A stretch of DNA of 64,000 bases from a bacterium. GTDB taxonomy: Bacteria > Zhuqueibacterota > Zhuqueibacteria > Residuimicrobiales > Oceaniaggregativiventaceae. The notes beneath the pieces were generated by a model, which saw only the letters and a program-made list of their open reading frames with translations, did not search any database and was not told the DNA's origin. The stretch covers positions 434,001 to 498,000 of the forward strand of contig JAKQNP010000002.1 in NCBI GenBank assembly GCA_029565675.1, written 5' to 3'. Below are positions 24,930-33,720 of this stretch, piece by piece; positions within the stretch are counted from its first letter, which is position 1, and the number at the start of each line of letters is the position of its first letter. The position numbers and the translations under genes were made by a program.

Positions 24930-26446
24930 AACGGTGCCTCCATGATTCTATCGAGGTCGCTCCAATACAATTCGCGAATGTCGTGCAAGCCATAGCGCAG
25001 CATGGCCAGGCGGTCCAGTCCCAAACCCCACGCCAGGACAGGCACCTGGCAGCCAAACGGCCGGGTGACCTCAGGGCGAAAGACGCCGGAGCCACCCAGC
25101 TCGATCCAGCTTTGTTTGGATTCCATATAGACAAAAACCTCGACGCTCGGTTCGGTATAGGGAAAGAATGCCGGCTTGAATTTGATCTTGTTGAAGCCCA
25201 TCTTGCGGTAAAACTCTTTCAGGGTGCCGAGCAGAGTGGCGAGGTTGGCATCCTTGTCAACCAGAATTCCATCCACCTGGAAGAATTCCGGCAAGTGTTT
25301 GTAGCTGATCGCTTCATTGCGGAAGACCTTGCCGACACAAAAGACTTTTTGCGGCGGTTGCGGATTGCGCGCCAGGGCGCGGATGGTGCAGGCCGTGGTG
25401 TGGGTGCGCATGACCACCTGACGGGCGCGGTTGACGTTCCATCGGTATCCCCAGCCTCTGGACCCGGTTTCGCCGCCGTTCTCGTGGGTGCGTTTGACGC
25501 GGTCGACGATCTCGTCGGCCGGCAATTGCGCCTGCGCCGGCCGTTGCAGATAAAAGGTGTCCTGCATGTCGCGGGCCGGGTGGTCCTGGGGTTGAAAGAG
25601 TGCATCAAAGTCCCAAAACGCCGATTCGACCATCGGCGAGACGATTTCGCTGAAGCCCATCTCCAAAAAGGCTTTGCGGGTCAACTGGATGATCTTTTGC
25701 ATGAGGTGGATCTTGGCGGGATAGACGTTTTCGCTGGCCAGGGTGACATCATAGCGGCGCAGGCGGATATTTTGCCATTCGCCGCTGGTGATATCTTCAG
25801 GCGTCAGCATATTCCGTTCCTTGACGACAGTGACCTCATGGGTCAGGATCCGGCGGCCGTTCTCGGTGAGGCAGGCGAAGCGCAGGGTGCGCGGTTTGAG
25901 TTTGGCGAGATCGCCGCGGTTTTGCACTAAAAGGCGCACGCGTTCGGCATCAATATGGTTTGCCGCCAATTCATCGAGAAACAGGGTGCCGCCGCGCGCA
26001 ACCGCCAGTTCAAGAGCTCGTTCGTCCGCATCCGGTTGCTCAAAGGCCCGGCGGCCCTGATCGGTCAACACGAGATCGCCCTTGTCTTTATCGAACCAGC
26101 CGCGCAGGGATCCCCATTTGATCACATCGCTCATCGGCAGGTTTGGGTTTTGCGCCAGATCGCGCATGGCGATCCGGCCGGGCTCGGCAAGCAAGGCCAA
26201 TGCCCGGCGTTCGGGCAGGCCGGCTTGCAGTTGCGATGCTGCAGCGGCCGTAGCTGTCAATTCTTCCCGCGATTGCTCGTCTGTTGCCAGCCATCCTTGT
26301 TCCTCGCCGTATTGAATCGCAGCGGAAACCTTGGGGTGGTCGATCCCGGTCGCGGCAACGATTTGCTGTACGGAAATTCGATCAGAGGCCTGCAAAAGAG
26401 TCTGAAAGATCTGCCACTGTTCTTCGTTCAGGGTTTGACTTTTCAT
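24920..26446 (-). CDS. pheS: Phenylalanine--tRNA ligase alpha subunit, archaeal/eukaryotic type
   Basis: 508 residues, against about 340 for bacterial PheS. The N-terminal 200 residues contain winged-helix repeats (ATGIDHPKVSAAIQYGEEQG, WGSLRGWFDKDKGDLVLTDQ) as in archaeal and eukaryotic cytosolic enzymes, instead of the bacterial coiled coil. The class II core follows: motif 2-like VFCVGKVFRNEAISYKHLPE with FFQVDGILVD, and motif 3 GWGLGLDRLAM-like AWGLGLDRLAMLRYGLHDIR. It attaches Phe to tRNA-Phe as an alpha2beta2 enzyme with PheT. ATG at 26446 is preceded by GGAAGG; a palindromic repeat lies just upstream of that site. No bacterial-type pheS/pheT occurs in this window. Confidence 0.93.
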   Translation of the reverse strand: MKSQTLNEEQWQIFQTLLQASDRISVQQIVAATGIDHPKVSAAIQYGEEQGWLATDEQSREELTATAAAASQLQAGLPERRALALLAEPGRIAMRDLAQNPNLPMSDVIKWGSLRGWFDKDKGDLVLTDQGRRAFEQPDADERALELAVARGGTLFLDELAANHIDAERVRLLVQNRGDLAKLKPRTLRFACLTENGRRILTHEVTVVKERNMLTPEDITSGEWQNIRLRRYDVTLASENVYPAKIHLMQKIIQLTRKAFLEMGFSEIVSPMVESAFWDFDALFQPQDHPARDMQDTFYLQRPAQAQLPADEIVDRVKRTHENGGETGSRGWGYRWNVNRARQVVMRTHTTACTIRALARNPQPPQKVFCVGKVFRNEAISYKHLPEFFQVDGILVDKDANLATLLGTLKEFYRKMGFNKIKFKPAFFPYTEPSVEVFVYMESKQSWIELGGSGVFRPEVTRPFGCQVPVLAWGLGLDRLAMLRYGLHDIRELYWSDLDRIMEAPLCQ

Positions 26447-26460
26447 GCGATATCCTTCCC

Positions 26461-26484
26461 GGATTCGGTGCGCAGCACCGGATC
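26461..26484. repeat. Palindromic repeat, copy B (pheS leader)
   Basis: GGATTCGGTGC and GCACCGGATC form an imperfect hairpin around a small loop. It sits four to five bases upstream of the GGAAGG ribosome binding site of pheS, so it would be in the 5' end of the mRNA. Confidence 0.6.
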
Positions 26485-26600
26485 TTGTTGAACAATCAAG
26501 ATGAATTACAAGTTTAACATATTTTGCGGCAAAAATCAATAAACTTTTTATGGGGCAGGGCGAAAGGTGCAATTATTTAAGGAAAAAAGTGCGAAATTCC

Positions 26601-26634
26601 TGACCATGTCCCGGCGAGCGTCGGGGCATGGTCA
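26601..26634 (-). terminator. Hairpin downstream of msrBA
   Basis: TGACCATGTCCCG (26601-26613) pairs with CGGGGCATGGTCA (26622-26634) with one G-T pair. It lies 70 bases after the msrBA stop; T-rich sequence appears only about 15 bases beyond the stem, so terminator function is likely but not certain. Confidence 0.5.
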
Positions 26635-26703
26635 GGCGGGATCACTTTTTCCGATCGAGCCGGTTGGCGATTGTCCGGGATCCGGCCGGGGACGGGCGGC
26701 AGG

Positions 26704-27657
26704 TCAGAACCGCGGGGTATAGATGTGGCAGTAGGGCATTTTGCCGGTTTTGCTGTAATAATCCTGGTGGTAATCTTCAGCCGGCCAAAATTTGTCGATC
26801 GGTTTGACCTCGGTTGCGACCTGGAGGCCTTTGTCTTGCAGCAGGACGATCAATTTCTCCGCCACCTTTTTTTGCTCTTCATCGGTATAGAAAACAACAG
26901 ATCGGTACTGATCGCCGATATCCGGGCCCTGGCGGCCGACCTGGGTGGGATCGTGAATTTCGAAAAAGAGGCGCGCCAGCGTTTCGTAATCGGTGCGCCG
27001 GGGATCAAAAACCACTTCGATGGTTTCAGCGTGGCCGGTTTGACCGCTGCAAACATCCTGATAGGTCGGGTTGTCCAGGTGACCACCCATATATCCGGAG
27101 CGCACCGACTGCACGCCGGGCACTTTCTCCAGGTGGTATTCCGTGCCCCAGAAGCAGCCGCCGGCAAAATAGGCTTTGGCCTGGCCCGGGGCTTTTGCAG
27201 GGATGAAATTCAGCGAAATCGAGTTGACGCAATGGCGGACGTTCCTGGGGGTAAATCCTTCGCCCTCGAAGACATGGCCGAGATGGGCATCGCACGCGGC
27301 ACAGACAATCTCGGTTCGCCGGCCGTCGCGGTCCGGCACGTGTTTGACGGCTCCCGGTATCTCGTCGTCGAAGCTCGGCCAACCGCAGTGGGAATCGAAT
27401 TTGTCGCTCGAGCGATAGAGCGGTGCACTGCAGCGTTTGCACACATAAATCCCTTCCTCGCTGTGGTGCAGATAGATCCCGGTGCCCGGCAGTTCGGTGC
27501 CTTTGTGGATGATGACCCGTTCTTCCTCCGGGGTCAGTGCAGTGAATTTGCCGGTTGGTTTTTCATTGGCCACAGCTGGAGTACTCCTGTCGGTTATGCG
27601 GAGCGTTAAAATCAGCGTTAAAAGCAAACCTGCGATCAACAGGTGCACTTTGCTCAT
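26704..27657 (-). CDS. msrBA: Membrane-anchored methionine sulfoxide reductase B-A fusion
   Basis: 317 residues. Reduces both R- and S-methionine sulfoxide in proteins. An N-terminal hydrophobic segment (HLLIAGLLLTLILTL) acts as signal or anchor, so repair is extracytoplasmic. MsrB comes first (about residues 38-155): zinc Cys pairs CKRC and CAAC, CGWPSFDDEIPG, and catalytic Cys in RHCVNSISLNF. MsrA follows (about residues 163-317): AYFAGGCFWGTEYHLEKVPG with the catalytic Cys, SGYMGGHLDNPTYQDVCSGQ, TGHAETIEVVFDP, and DYHQDYYSKTG. The B-then-A order is less common than A-then-B. An AGGAGGTC stretch precedes the ATG. Divergent from mutL. Confidence 0.94.
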   Translation of the reverse strand: MSKVHLLIAGLLLTLILTLRITDRSTPAVANEKPTGKFTALTPEEERVIIHKGTELPGTGIYLHHSEEGIYVCKRCSAPLYRSSDKFDSHCGWPSFDDEIPGAVKHVPDRDGRRTEIVCAACDAHLGHVFEGEGFTPRNVRHCVNSISLNFIPAKAPGQAKAYFAGGCFWGTEYHLEKVPGVQSVRSGYMGGHLDNPTYQDVCSGQTGHAETIEVVFDPRRTDYETLARLFFEIHDPTQVGRQGPDIGDQYRSVVFYTDEEQKKVAEKLIVLLQDKGLQVATEVKPIDKFWPAEDYHQDYYSKTGKMPYCHIYTPRF

Positions 27658-28005
27658 CTCAAGACCTCCTTGTCGATTCGGTCATATGACCGTCAATATA
27701 AGGATTTTTGTTGTGAGATTCAAGGCAAAGGCATTTGCAAAGTTGCGCTTGCCGCATTTTCCGGCTCCCAACAACGGGCTTGTTTTTTTCCCGAAAAATG
27801 GATACAATCCAAAGCGCTTTGGCGAATTCGATAGCAATAAACATTGTAAAAACAAGCGAGTTTTCGGTTGGCGGAATCCCGGTCGATCCGCCGATACTTT
27901 ATTTTTTTGGTTTCACCATCTTCCGCCGCGGTGCATCATCCATTGACCGTAACGATCCCGGATTCGATGCGCAGCCCCGGTGGCACAGGATCTACGAGGT
28001 TTGCA
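27658..28005. other. Divergent intergenic region msrBA / mutL
   Basis: 348 bases. Beyond the palindromic repeat at 27960 I see no gene: the open frame upstream of the mutL start lacks MutL homology. Promoters for both flanking genes should lie here. Confidence 0.5.
27960..27991. repeat. Palindromic repeat, copy C (mutL leader), diverged
   Basis: GGATTCGATGCGCAGCcCCGG is followed by a short insertion and GGATC. Same core as the other copies. It ends a few bases before the GAGG ribosome binding site of mutL. Confidence 0.5.
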
Positions 28006-29760
28006 GTGAAACAGGGTAACACCATTCGGGTATTGCCGGACAATTTGATCAACAAAATCGCCGCCGGAGAGGTCATTGACCGGCCGGCGGCGGTGTGCAA
28101 AGAGCTGGTCGAAAACGCCATCGATGCCGGCGCCTCCCGGATCGAGGTCATCATCAAGGGTGGCGGCACGCAGCTGTTGCAGGTGGTCGATAACGGCAGC
28201 GGCATGGGCGAAGAGGATGCCATCCTTGCGATTCAGCGCCATGCCACTTCCAAGATCCGCACGTTGCAGGATATCGAGCGGATCCACACCCTCGGTTTTC
28301 GTGGTGAAGCGTTGGCGAGCATTGCAGCGGTGGCGCGGGTGGAGTTGCGCACGGTTCCGGCGGGATCCATTTCCGGCACTGCGCTGTTCATCGAAGGCGG
28401 GGTGGTGCAAAGGATCGAAGAGAGCGGCGGCAACCACGGCACATCGATCGCCGTGAAAAATCTTTTTTTCAACACGCCGGCGCGCCGCAAATTTTTGCGC
28501 AGCGAGAATGCCGAGTATCGCCAGATTTTGCGCGTGCTCGACCGTTTTGCTCTGGCCTATCCAGAGGTCGATTTCGCGCTGACCAATGACGAACAGGCGG
28601 TTTTCAATTTGCGGGCGGCGCCGCTTGACGAGCGCATCGCTGCGGTTCTCGGCAAGCACGTCAGGGACAATTTGATCAAAATCGAGGATGAGAGCGCCGT
28701 CTTGCGGATTTCCGGCTATGTCGGCAATACCGAACTGTTGCGCAAGACGCGCAACGACCAGCATCTGTTTCTCAATCGACGGGCAATTTCGGACCGCACC
28801 TTGATTTTTGCGGTCACATCAGCCTATGGCGAGCTCATACCCCGCGGTCAATTTCCGCTGCATGTTTTGTTTTTGGAGCTCGACCCGGAACAAGTCGATG
28901 TCAATGTCCATCCGACCAAAAACGAGGTTCGTTTTGCCGATCCGAATCTGATTTTTAATCTGGTGCGCGGTGCGGTCAAACGAGCCTTGCGGTCGGATGA
29001 CATCATCCCGAACGCCACCGACGCCAATCCGATGTCGCGAGACGACATGCTGCGGCGTTTCCGCACCTCGGTGATCGAGGAGATGCGATCGTTCAGCGGC
29101 GAGCAGGTGCAGATCGACTTTGATGCGGTGCCTTCGGCGCCGGATCCCGTTCCCGAAAGCGCGCCGCCTGAGCAGAAGCGTTTACGGCAGGCCGAACCGA
29201 TGATGATCTGGCAGTTGCACAACAAATACCTGTTGGCGCCGATCAAGAGCGGCCTGGTGGTCATCGATCAGCATGTGGCGCACGAACGCATTCTGTACGA
29301 GCGGGCAAAAAAGAACCTGCAAGAAAAATCCGGCGCCGGTCAGCAGTTGTTGTTCCCCAAAACCATCGATCTGTCGCATGAAGATTTTGCGGTGCTCATG
29401 GAGATTTTGCCGTTTCTCGAGCGAATCGGTTTTATCATCAAAGGATTCAGCGGCAGCACAGTGGTCCTGGAGGGTGTGCCGGTCGGATTGCGCATTGGCG
29501 ATGAGGAAAAACTGTTGACCGACATTCTCAATGAGTACAAGGAGCGGCAGACCACCGAGAAGGATATTCGCGAACGGGTAGTCAGGAGTTTCAGCTGCCG
29601 CACCGCGATCATGAGTGGAGACCGGCTGTCGCCGGAAGCGATGGTTGCGCTGATCGATCAGCTTTTTGCCACAGAAAATCCCTATTTTTGTCCGCATGGA
29701 CGACCGGTGATGATAACAATAACCATCGATGAACTCGACAAAAGATTCGAAAGAAAATAG
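28006..29760 (+). CDS. mutL: DNA mismatch repair protein MutL (endonuclease-type)
   Basis: 584 residues from a GTG at 28006 (VKQGNTIRVLPDNLINKIAAG) with GAGG six bases upstream. The N-terminal GHKL ATPase has CKELVENAIDAGA (catalytic Glu36, Asn37), VVDNGSGM and LGFRGEALASIA. The C-terminal dimerisation domain carries the MutL nuclease signatures DQHVAHERILYE (consensus DQHA-x2-E-x4-E, with Val for Ala), SFSCRTAIMSGD and FCPHGRP, so the protein should nick DNA itself, as in bacteria lacking MutH. The ATPase links MutS mismatch recognition to strand incision. It overlaps miaA by 32 bases. Confidence 0.95.
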   Translation: MKQGNTIRVLPDNLINKIAAGEVIDRPAAVCKELVENAIDAGASRIEVIIKGGGTQLLQVVDNGSGMGEEDAILAIQRHATSKIRTLQDIERIHTLGFRGEALASIAAVARVELRTVPAGSISGTALFIEGGVVQRIEESGGNHGTSIAVKNLFFNTPARRKFLRSENAEYRQILRVLDRFALAYPEVDFALTNDEQAVFNLRAAPLDERIAAVLGKHVRDNLIKIEDESAVLRISGYVGNTELLRKTRNDQHLFLNRRAISDRTLIFAVTSAYGELIPRGQFPLHVLFLELDPEQVDVNVHPTKNEVRFADPNLIFNLVRGAVKRALRSDDIIPNATDANPMSRDDMLRRFRTSVIEEMRSFSGEQVQIDFDAVPSAPDPVPESAPPEQKRLRQAEPMMIWQLHNKYLLAPIKSGLVVIDQHVAHERILYERAKKNLQEKSGAGQQLLFPKTIDLSHEDFAVLMEILPFLERIGFIIKGFSGSTVVLEGVPVGLRIGDEEKLLTDILNEYKERQTTEKDIRERVVRSFSCRTAIMSGDRLSPEAMVALIDQLFATENPYFCPHGRPVMITITIDELDKRFERK

Positions 29761-30676
29761 GGCGTTGCTGCTTGTCGGCCCGACTGCCGTGGGCAAGACC
29801 GAGTTGTCGCTGGAGCTGGCGAAGCGGTTGACCGGAGAAGTGGTTTCCGCTGATTCGCGCCAGGTGTACCGAGGTCTGGATATCGGCACGGCAAAACCGA
29901 CGGTCGACGAGCGCGCGCGGGTGAAACACCATTTTATCGACATTCGCGATCCGGACCAGGAGTACAGCGCCGGGGAATACGGCCGCGAAGCGCGTCATTG
30001 CATTGCCGGTTTGCTGGAGTGCGGCAAGACACCGCTGGTGGTTGGCGGTTCCGGTTTTTATTTGCGCGCGCTGGTCGATGGTTTGTTTGCTCCCCGCGTG
30101 AGCGATGCGGCAATCAAAGAGAAATGGCGCTGTTTTTATCGCGAACAAGGCGAACAAGCAGCACATCAGCGTCTCGCCGAAGTGGATCCTAAAACCGCAG
30201 CCCGTCTGCACCCAAATGATATGCAGCGGGTGGTGCGCGCATTGGAAGTTTACGAAATAACAGGCGTGCCGATTTCCCGTTTTCGCTCAGGAACAGAGAC
30301 GCCGGCAGAGTTCCAAGCGGTTTGGATCGGTTTGTGGCGGGACCGGGAGAGTCTCTATCGGCGCATCGAGATGCGGGTGGATTGGATGATCGACGAGGGC
30401 CTGGTTGGGGAAGTCGAACGGCTGCAGAAAAAAGGATACGATCTGGAATTGAACGCCCTGCGCACCGTCGGGTATCAGGAGGTTTTTTCCCACCTCTCCG
30501 GAGTCTGCGATGATCGGCAGATGGTTGCGGAGATCAAAAAAAACAGCCGCCGCTATGCCAAACGCCAGATCACCTGGTTCAAGCGCGATAGCCGCATCCG
30601 CTGGCTCGATCTCGACTGCTTGACTTCATCAGAGGCGATCGATGCGGTCGTAAAAATTTGGCATACCGCTTTTTGA
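29729..30676 (+). CDS. miaA: tRNA dimethylallyltransferase
   Basis: 315 residues; adds a dimethylallyl group to A37 of tRNAs reading UNN codons. Family elements: LLVGPTAVGKTELSLELAKR (P-loop), SADSRQVYRGLDIGTAKPT (catalytic Asp and tRNA contacts), HHFIDIRDPDQEYSAGEY, VVGGSGFYLRALVDGL, and RYAKRQITWFKRD near the C-terminus. The ATG lies inside the mutL coding end, a common mutL-miaA arrangement that suggests coupled expression. Confidence 0.95.
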   Translation: MNSTKDSKENRALLLVGPTAVGKTELSLELAKRLTGEVVSADSRQVYRGLDIGTAKPTVDERARVKHHFIDIRDPDQEYSAGEYGREARHCIAGLLECGKTPLVVGGSGFYLRALVDGLFAPRVSDAAIKEKWRCFYREQGEQAAHQRLAEVDPKTAARLHPNDMQRVVRALEVYEITGVPISRFRSGTETPAEFQAVWIGLWRDRESLYRRIEMRVDWMIDEGLVGEVERLQKKGYDLELNALRTVGYQEVFSHLSGVCDDRQMVAEIKKNSRRYAKRQITWFKRDSRIRWLDLDCLTSSEAIDAVVKIWHTAF

Positions 30677-30705
30677 CCATTGGGCGTTGTTTCGGCAAAA
30701 AAATC

Positions 30706-30733
30706 TTGATAATTCAAGGGATTTTTTTATATT
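30706..30733 (+). promoter_or_regulatory. Sigma70-type promoter of the tRNA gene
   Basis: TTGATA (30706-30711), 16-base spacer, TATATT (30728-30733). The tRNA begins 14 bases after the -10 box. Confidence 0.65.
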
Positions 30734-30746
30734 GTGGTTGCTACAG

Positions 30747-30819
30747 GCGGGAGTAGCTCAGTTGGTAGAGCATCAGCTTCCCAAGCTGAGGGTCGCGGGT
30801 TCGAACCCCGTTTCCCGCT
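30747..30819 (+). tRNA. tRNA-Gly (anticodon CCC)
   Basis: 73 bases with a full cloverleaf: acceptor GCGGGAG pairing with TTTCCCGC, D-arm GCTC-AGTTGGTA-GAGC, anticodon stem CAGCT/AGCTG around the loop TTCCCAA (anticodon CCC), and T-arm GCGGG-TTCGAAC-CCCGT. CCA is not encoded. It reads GGG codons. It has its own promoter and terminator. Confidence 0.95.
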
Positions 30820-30828
30820 CGATGAAAA

Positions 30829-30862
30829 GGGCGAGCTTGCAGAAAATGCTCGCCTTTTTTTA
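30829..30862 (+). terminator. Terminator of tRNA-Gly
   Basis: GGCGAGC (30830-30836) pairs with GCTCGCC (30848-30854), followed by TTTTTTTATTT. Confidence 0.88.
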
Positions 30863-31362
30863 TTTCCGGCTGTGCGGATGCCGGAAAAATGCCAGGGTAT
30901 TGCCGCTTCTGCTTTGGTCAAGGTCTCATTGTCTTGCTGATCTTGCTATTGCCCGCGCAAAAACCATTCATCTTCCGATCTAGCAGCTTTTAAAAATTGC
31001 TTTTGCAAAACTTGCCGGCAGATCGCACCGTTTATGGCGTCTGCATTTGCAGATTTTTACCGTATTCTTTATTCATCAAAGTCGCGAGGTTGGAGCTCGT
31101 CGATGAACCGGGATGTTGTCCCGTTCGCCGGCGACTATTTTCTTGATTTTCGCGTCTCTATTTTCTAATTTGTCGACACGCAGGATCCTTGCGCAACTGC
31201 TGCTCGGCATCTCAAACCCGATAGTGCGAATCTTCATGTCGGCGGCGTGAATCCGCGATCGCAGTCTGACCTGTTCTGTGAGTTCGTTCGGCAGACCAGG
31301 CGTGATTGTAATACTGCACACCAAACAGAAAGCGAAAACTCATCGCAAGTCAGGAGAGGGCA
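30863..31362. other. Long noncoding stretch upstream of the propeller gene
   Basis: 500 bases without a supported gene. An 82-codon minus-strand frame (31076-31324) has no ribosome site or known motif. The 3' part presumably holds the promoter of the gene at 31363. Confidence 0.45.
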
Positions 31363-33579
31363 ATGCGAAATTTTTTGTTACTGCTGTTGATCTGTTGCGG
31401 CTTGGCTGGAGCTCAGAACGATTTGTGGCTCAGCCATGGTCCCTATAGCGGCGATGTCAAGTCGATAGCCATCGACTATACCAATGCCACCGTGGTTTAT
31501 GCCGGTTTGTCGGAAGGCGGGGTGTACAAGACCATCGACGGCGGTCTGAGCTGGGAGGCGATGAATCAGGGATTGCTGGATCGCCATGTGCAAATCATAA
31601 AAGTCGATCCCTTTGCCAACGATGTGCTTTATGCAGGAACTCAATTCGGCGGACTGTTCAAGAGCACAGATGGCGGCAAGGTCTGGAAAGAAGCGAATTC
31701 AGGTCTGACGACCATCAACATTCGGGCGATCGCATTCGACGAGTCGGTTACCCAACGGATGTTCATCGCCAGCGATTATGGCGTATTCGAAAGCGTCAAT
31801 GCCGGCGGCAGTTGGACGCAGCTTACCTCCGATTCCTTGACCACCCTGGATCTGACCAGCATTTTGTACAATCGGCAGGATTCAACTCTTTTTATCGGCT
31901 CGAAAGCGGACGGCGTGTTCCGGCTGCATGCCACGGATACAGCCTGGAATCAGGTCAATGCCGGTTTGTCCAACCTTGATATCGCCGACTTGATGATCAA
32001 ATCCGATGTCACGCGCGAGATTTTGGTCGCGACTTGGGGCGGGGGTGTTTTTCGCACCACCAATCGCGGGGACAGTTGGCAGCTTTTCAGCAATGGATTG
32101 GGCACCAAATTCATCAATGATCTGGCTATGGAACCCGGCAACGCCAGTATCATCTATGCTGCATCCGATGGCAAAGGGATCTATAAAAGTACCAACGGTG
32201 GTTATGTATGGGTGGAAAGCAACACCGGTTTGCTGAACACCTATTTGCATTGTGTCGAGGTGGCCTTGACCCAGCCAAAAACATTGTTTGTCGGTGTCTT
32301 TGGCGGCGGCGTTTATCGCAGCACCAATGAAGCGCAGCAATGGCAATGGACCAGCCAGGGCATCAGCAATGCCGAAGTCACCACCATCATAGCCGATCCG
32401 CTGAATCCGGATGTGTTTTATGCCGGCGTCAACGGCGGTGGAGTGTTCAGGAGCGACGACGCCACTCTCTCCTGGCAACCTATCAACACAGGGTTGCGCA
32501 ATCTGGCGGTCATGGATCTGGTCGCCGATTATGCCAACAACGGGACTGTCTATGCGGCGGTGTGGAAGAGCGGTGTCTATCGATGGGTGAGCGCCGCCGG
32601 CTCATGGACGAAAATGGAAACCGGATTGACCAATACCGAATTGCGCGACATTGCCATCGATCTTTCCAATAGCAATACTCTCTATGTGGCCACCAGCGGT
32701 GGCGGCGTGTTCAAGTCTATCAACGCGGGCATCCAATGGAGTGCCGTGAACAACGGTTTGACCGATCTGGATATTCGTTGTATCGCTACGGTGCCGTACA
32801 ATTCGAACATGTTGTATGTTGGCAGCAAGAACAGCGGCGTATGGAAGTCCAGCAACGGCGGCAGCAACTGGTTTCAATCGTCGTATGGATTGACTTCTTT
32901 GGAGGTGCGTTCGATCGCAGTCGATCCGACCAATCCACAGACCGTATACATCGGCACCTGGGGCGGCGGCATCTTCAAGTCCATCGACGGTGCCGGCAGT
33001 TGGCAGCCGGTCAACAGCGGACTGACCGATTTGTCGATTCGCGCCCTTGCTGTCGATCCGGCCCAGCCCACCGTGGTTTATGCCGGAGGATATGGCACAA
33101 TCAATACAGGGAATGTGTATAAAAGCTTGAACGGTGGACAGATCTGGCAAACCCTCATGAATGGTTTGACTCCCACGTATATCCACTGCCTGGCTCTGGA
33201 TCCGTTCGCGACGTCAAAAATCTTTTGTGGAACCTCGAGTGGGGTATACCGGATGGATCAAGTGAGCACCGGCGTAAAAAGCGCGCATGAGGGTGGACCG
33301 CAGGATTTTGTCTTGCAGCAGAATTTCCCCAATCCATTCAATCCGGCTACCCAAATCGCCTTTGAATTGACAAAACCGACCACGGTAAGCCTTGTCATCT
33401 ATGATCTGCTCGGAAACAGAATCAAAACCTTGCTTTCGGATCGGGTGGCAGCCGGCCGGCATTCAGCCGTGTGGGATGGCTGTGATGAAGACAACCGTCC
33501 GGTGGCGGCAGGTTGTTATTTCTATCAGCTGAAAAGCTCAGATTTTACCGATACCCGGAGCATGATTTTGGCAAAATAA
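31363..33579 (+). CDS. Secreted 14-blade beta-propeller protein with C-terminal sorting domain
   Basis: 738 residues. Signal peptide MRNFLLLLLICCGLAGAQ. Then 14 repeats of about 43 residues built on the pattern 'V-Y-A-G-x-x-G-G-V-Y-K-S-T-D-G-G-x-S-W' (Asp-box/BNR-like blades, for example IYAASDGKGIYKSTNGGYVW and VYIGTWGGGIFKSIDGAGSW). Fourteen blades fits two seven-bladed propellers, as in GH74 and sortilin-like proteins; I cannot see catalytic residues, so no enzyme activity is claimed. Residues about 648-738 are the sorting module (LQQNFPNPFNPATQIAF, YDLLGNRIKTLLSDRVAAG, CYFYQLKSSD, ending MILAK), which implies export through a T9SS-like route. An AGGAGAGGGCA stretch precedes the ATG. Confidence 0.85.
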   Translation: MRNFLLLLLICCGLAGAQNDLWLSHGPYSGDVKSIAIDYTNATVVYAGLSEGGVYKTIDGGLSWEAMNQGLLDRHVQIIKVDPFANDVLYAGTQFGGLFKSTDGGKVWKEANSGLTTINIRAIAFDESVTQRMFIASDYGVFESVNAGGSWTQLTSDSLTTLDLTSILYNRQDSTLFIGSKADGVFRLHATDTAWNQVNAGLSNLDIADLMIKSDVTREILVATWGGGVFRTTNRGDSWQLFSNGLGTKFINDLAMEPGNASIIYAASDGKGIYKSTNGGYVWVESNTGLLNTYLHCVEVALTQPKTLFVGVFGGGVYRSTNEAQQWQWTSQGISNAEVTTIIADPLNPDVFYAGVNGGGVFRSDDATLSWQPINTGLRNLAVMDLVADYANNGTVYAAVWKSGVYRWVSAAGSWTKMETGLTNTELRDIAIDLSNSNTLYVATSGGGVFKSINAGIQWSAVNNGLTDLDIRCIATVPYNSNMLYVGSKNSGVWKSSNGGSNWFQSSYGLTSLEVRSIAVDPTNPQTVYIGTWGGGIFKSIDGAGSWQPVNSGLTDLSIRALAVDPAQPTVVYAGGYGTINTGNVYKSLNGGQIWQTLMNGLTPTYIHCLALDPFATSKIFCGTSSGVYRMDQVSTGVKSAHEGGPQDFVLQQNFPNPFNPATQIAFELTKPTTVSLVIYDLLGNRIKTLLSDRVAAGRHSAVWDGCDEDNRPVAAGCYFYQLKSSDFTDTRSMILAK

Positions 33580-33618
33580 AAACGGGTTCGGTTTATCGAG
33601 AGCAAGCTTGGTTCGGCG

Positions 33619-33654
33619 ATACCGCAGTCCGGGCGTCAGCCCGGACTGCGGTAT
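33619..33654. repeat. Perfect 16-bp inverted repeat between convergent genes
   Basis: ATACCGCAGTCCGGGC and GCCCGGACTGCGGTAT flank a 4-base GTCA spacer. There is no T-run on either side. It may stop transcription of the convergent genes or belong to a dispersed hairpin family. Confidence 0.7.
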
Positions 33655-33720
33655 GCAAGATATCGACAATGAAAGGGGCTCACCGGTTTTCCGCAAAACG
33701 CTGCAACTTGCAAACAAACC

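Noticed and set aside
31076-31324. 82-codon minus-strand frame
   Set aside because: No ribosome site, no motif and no hydrophobic leader; composition does not distinguish it from chance.
31363-33300. Repeat array as a CRISPR-like or tandem DNA repeat
   Set aside because: The periodicity (about 130 bases) is that of protein blades; DNA units are diverged and coding.
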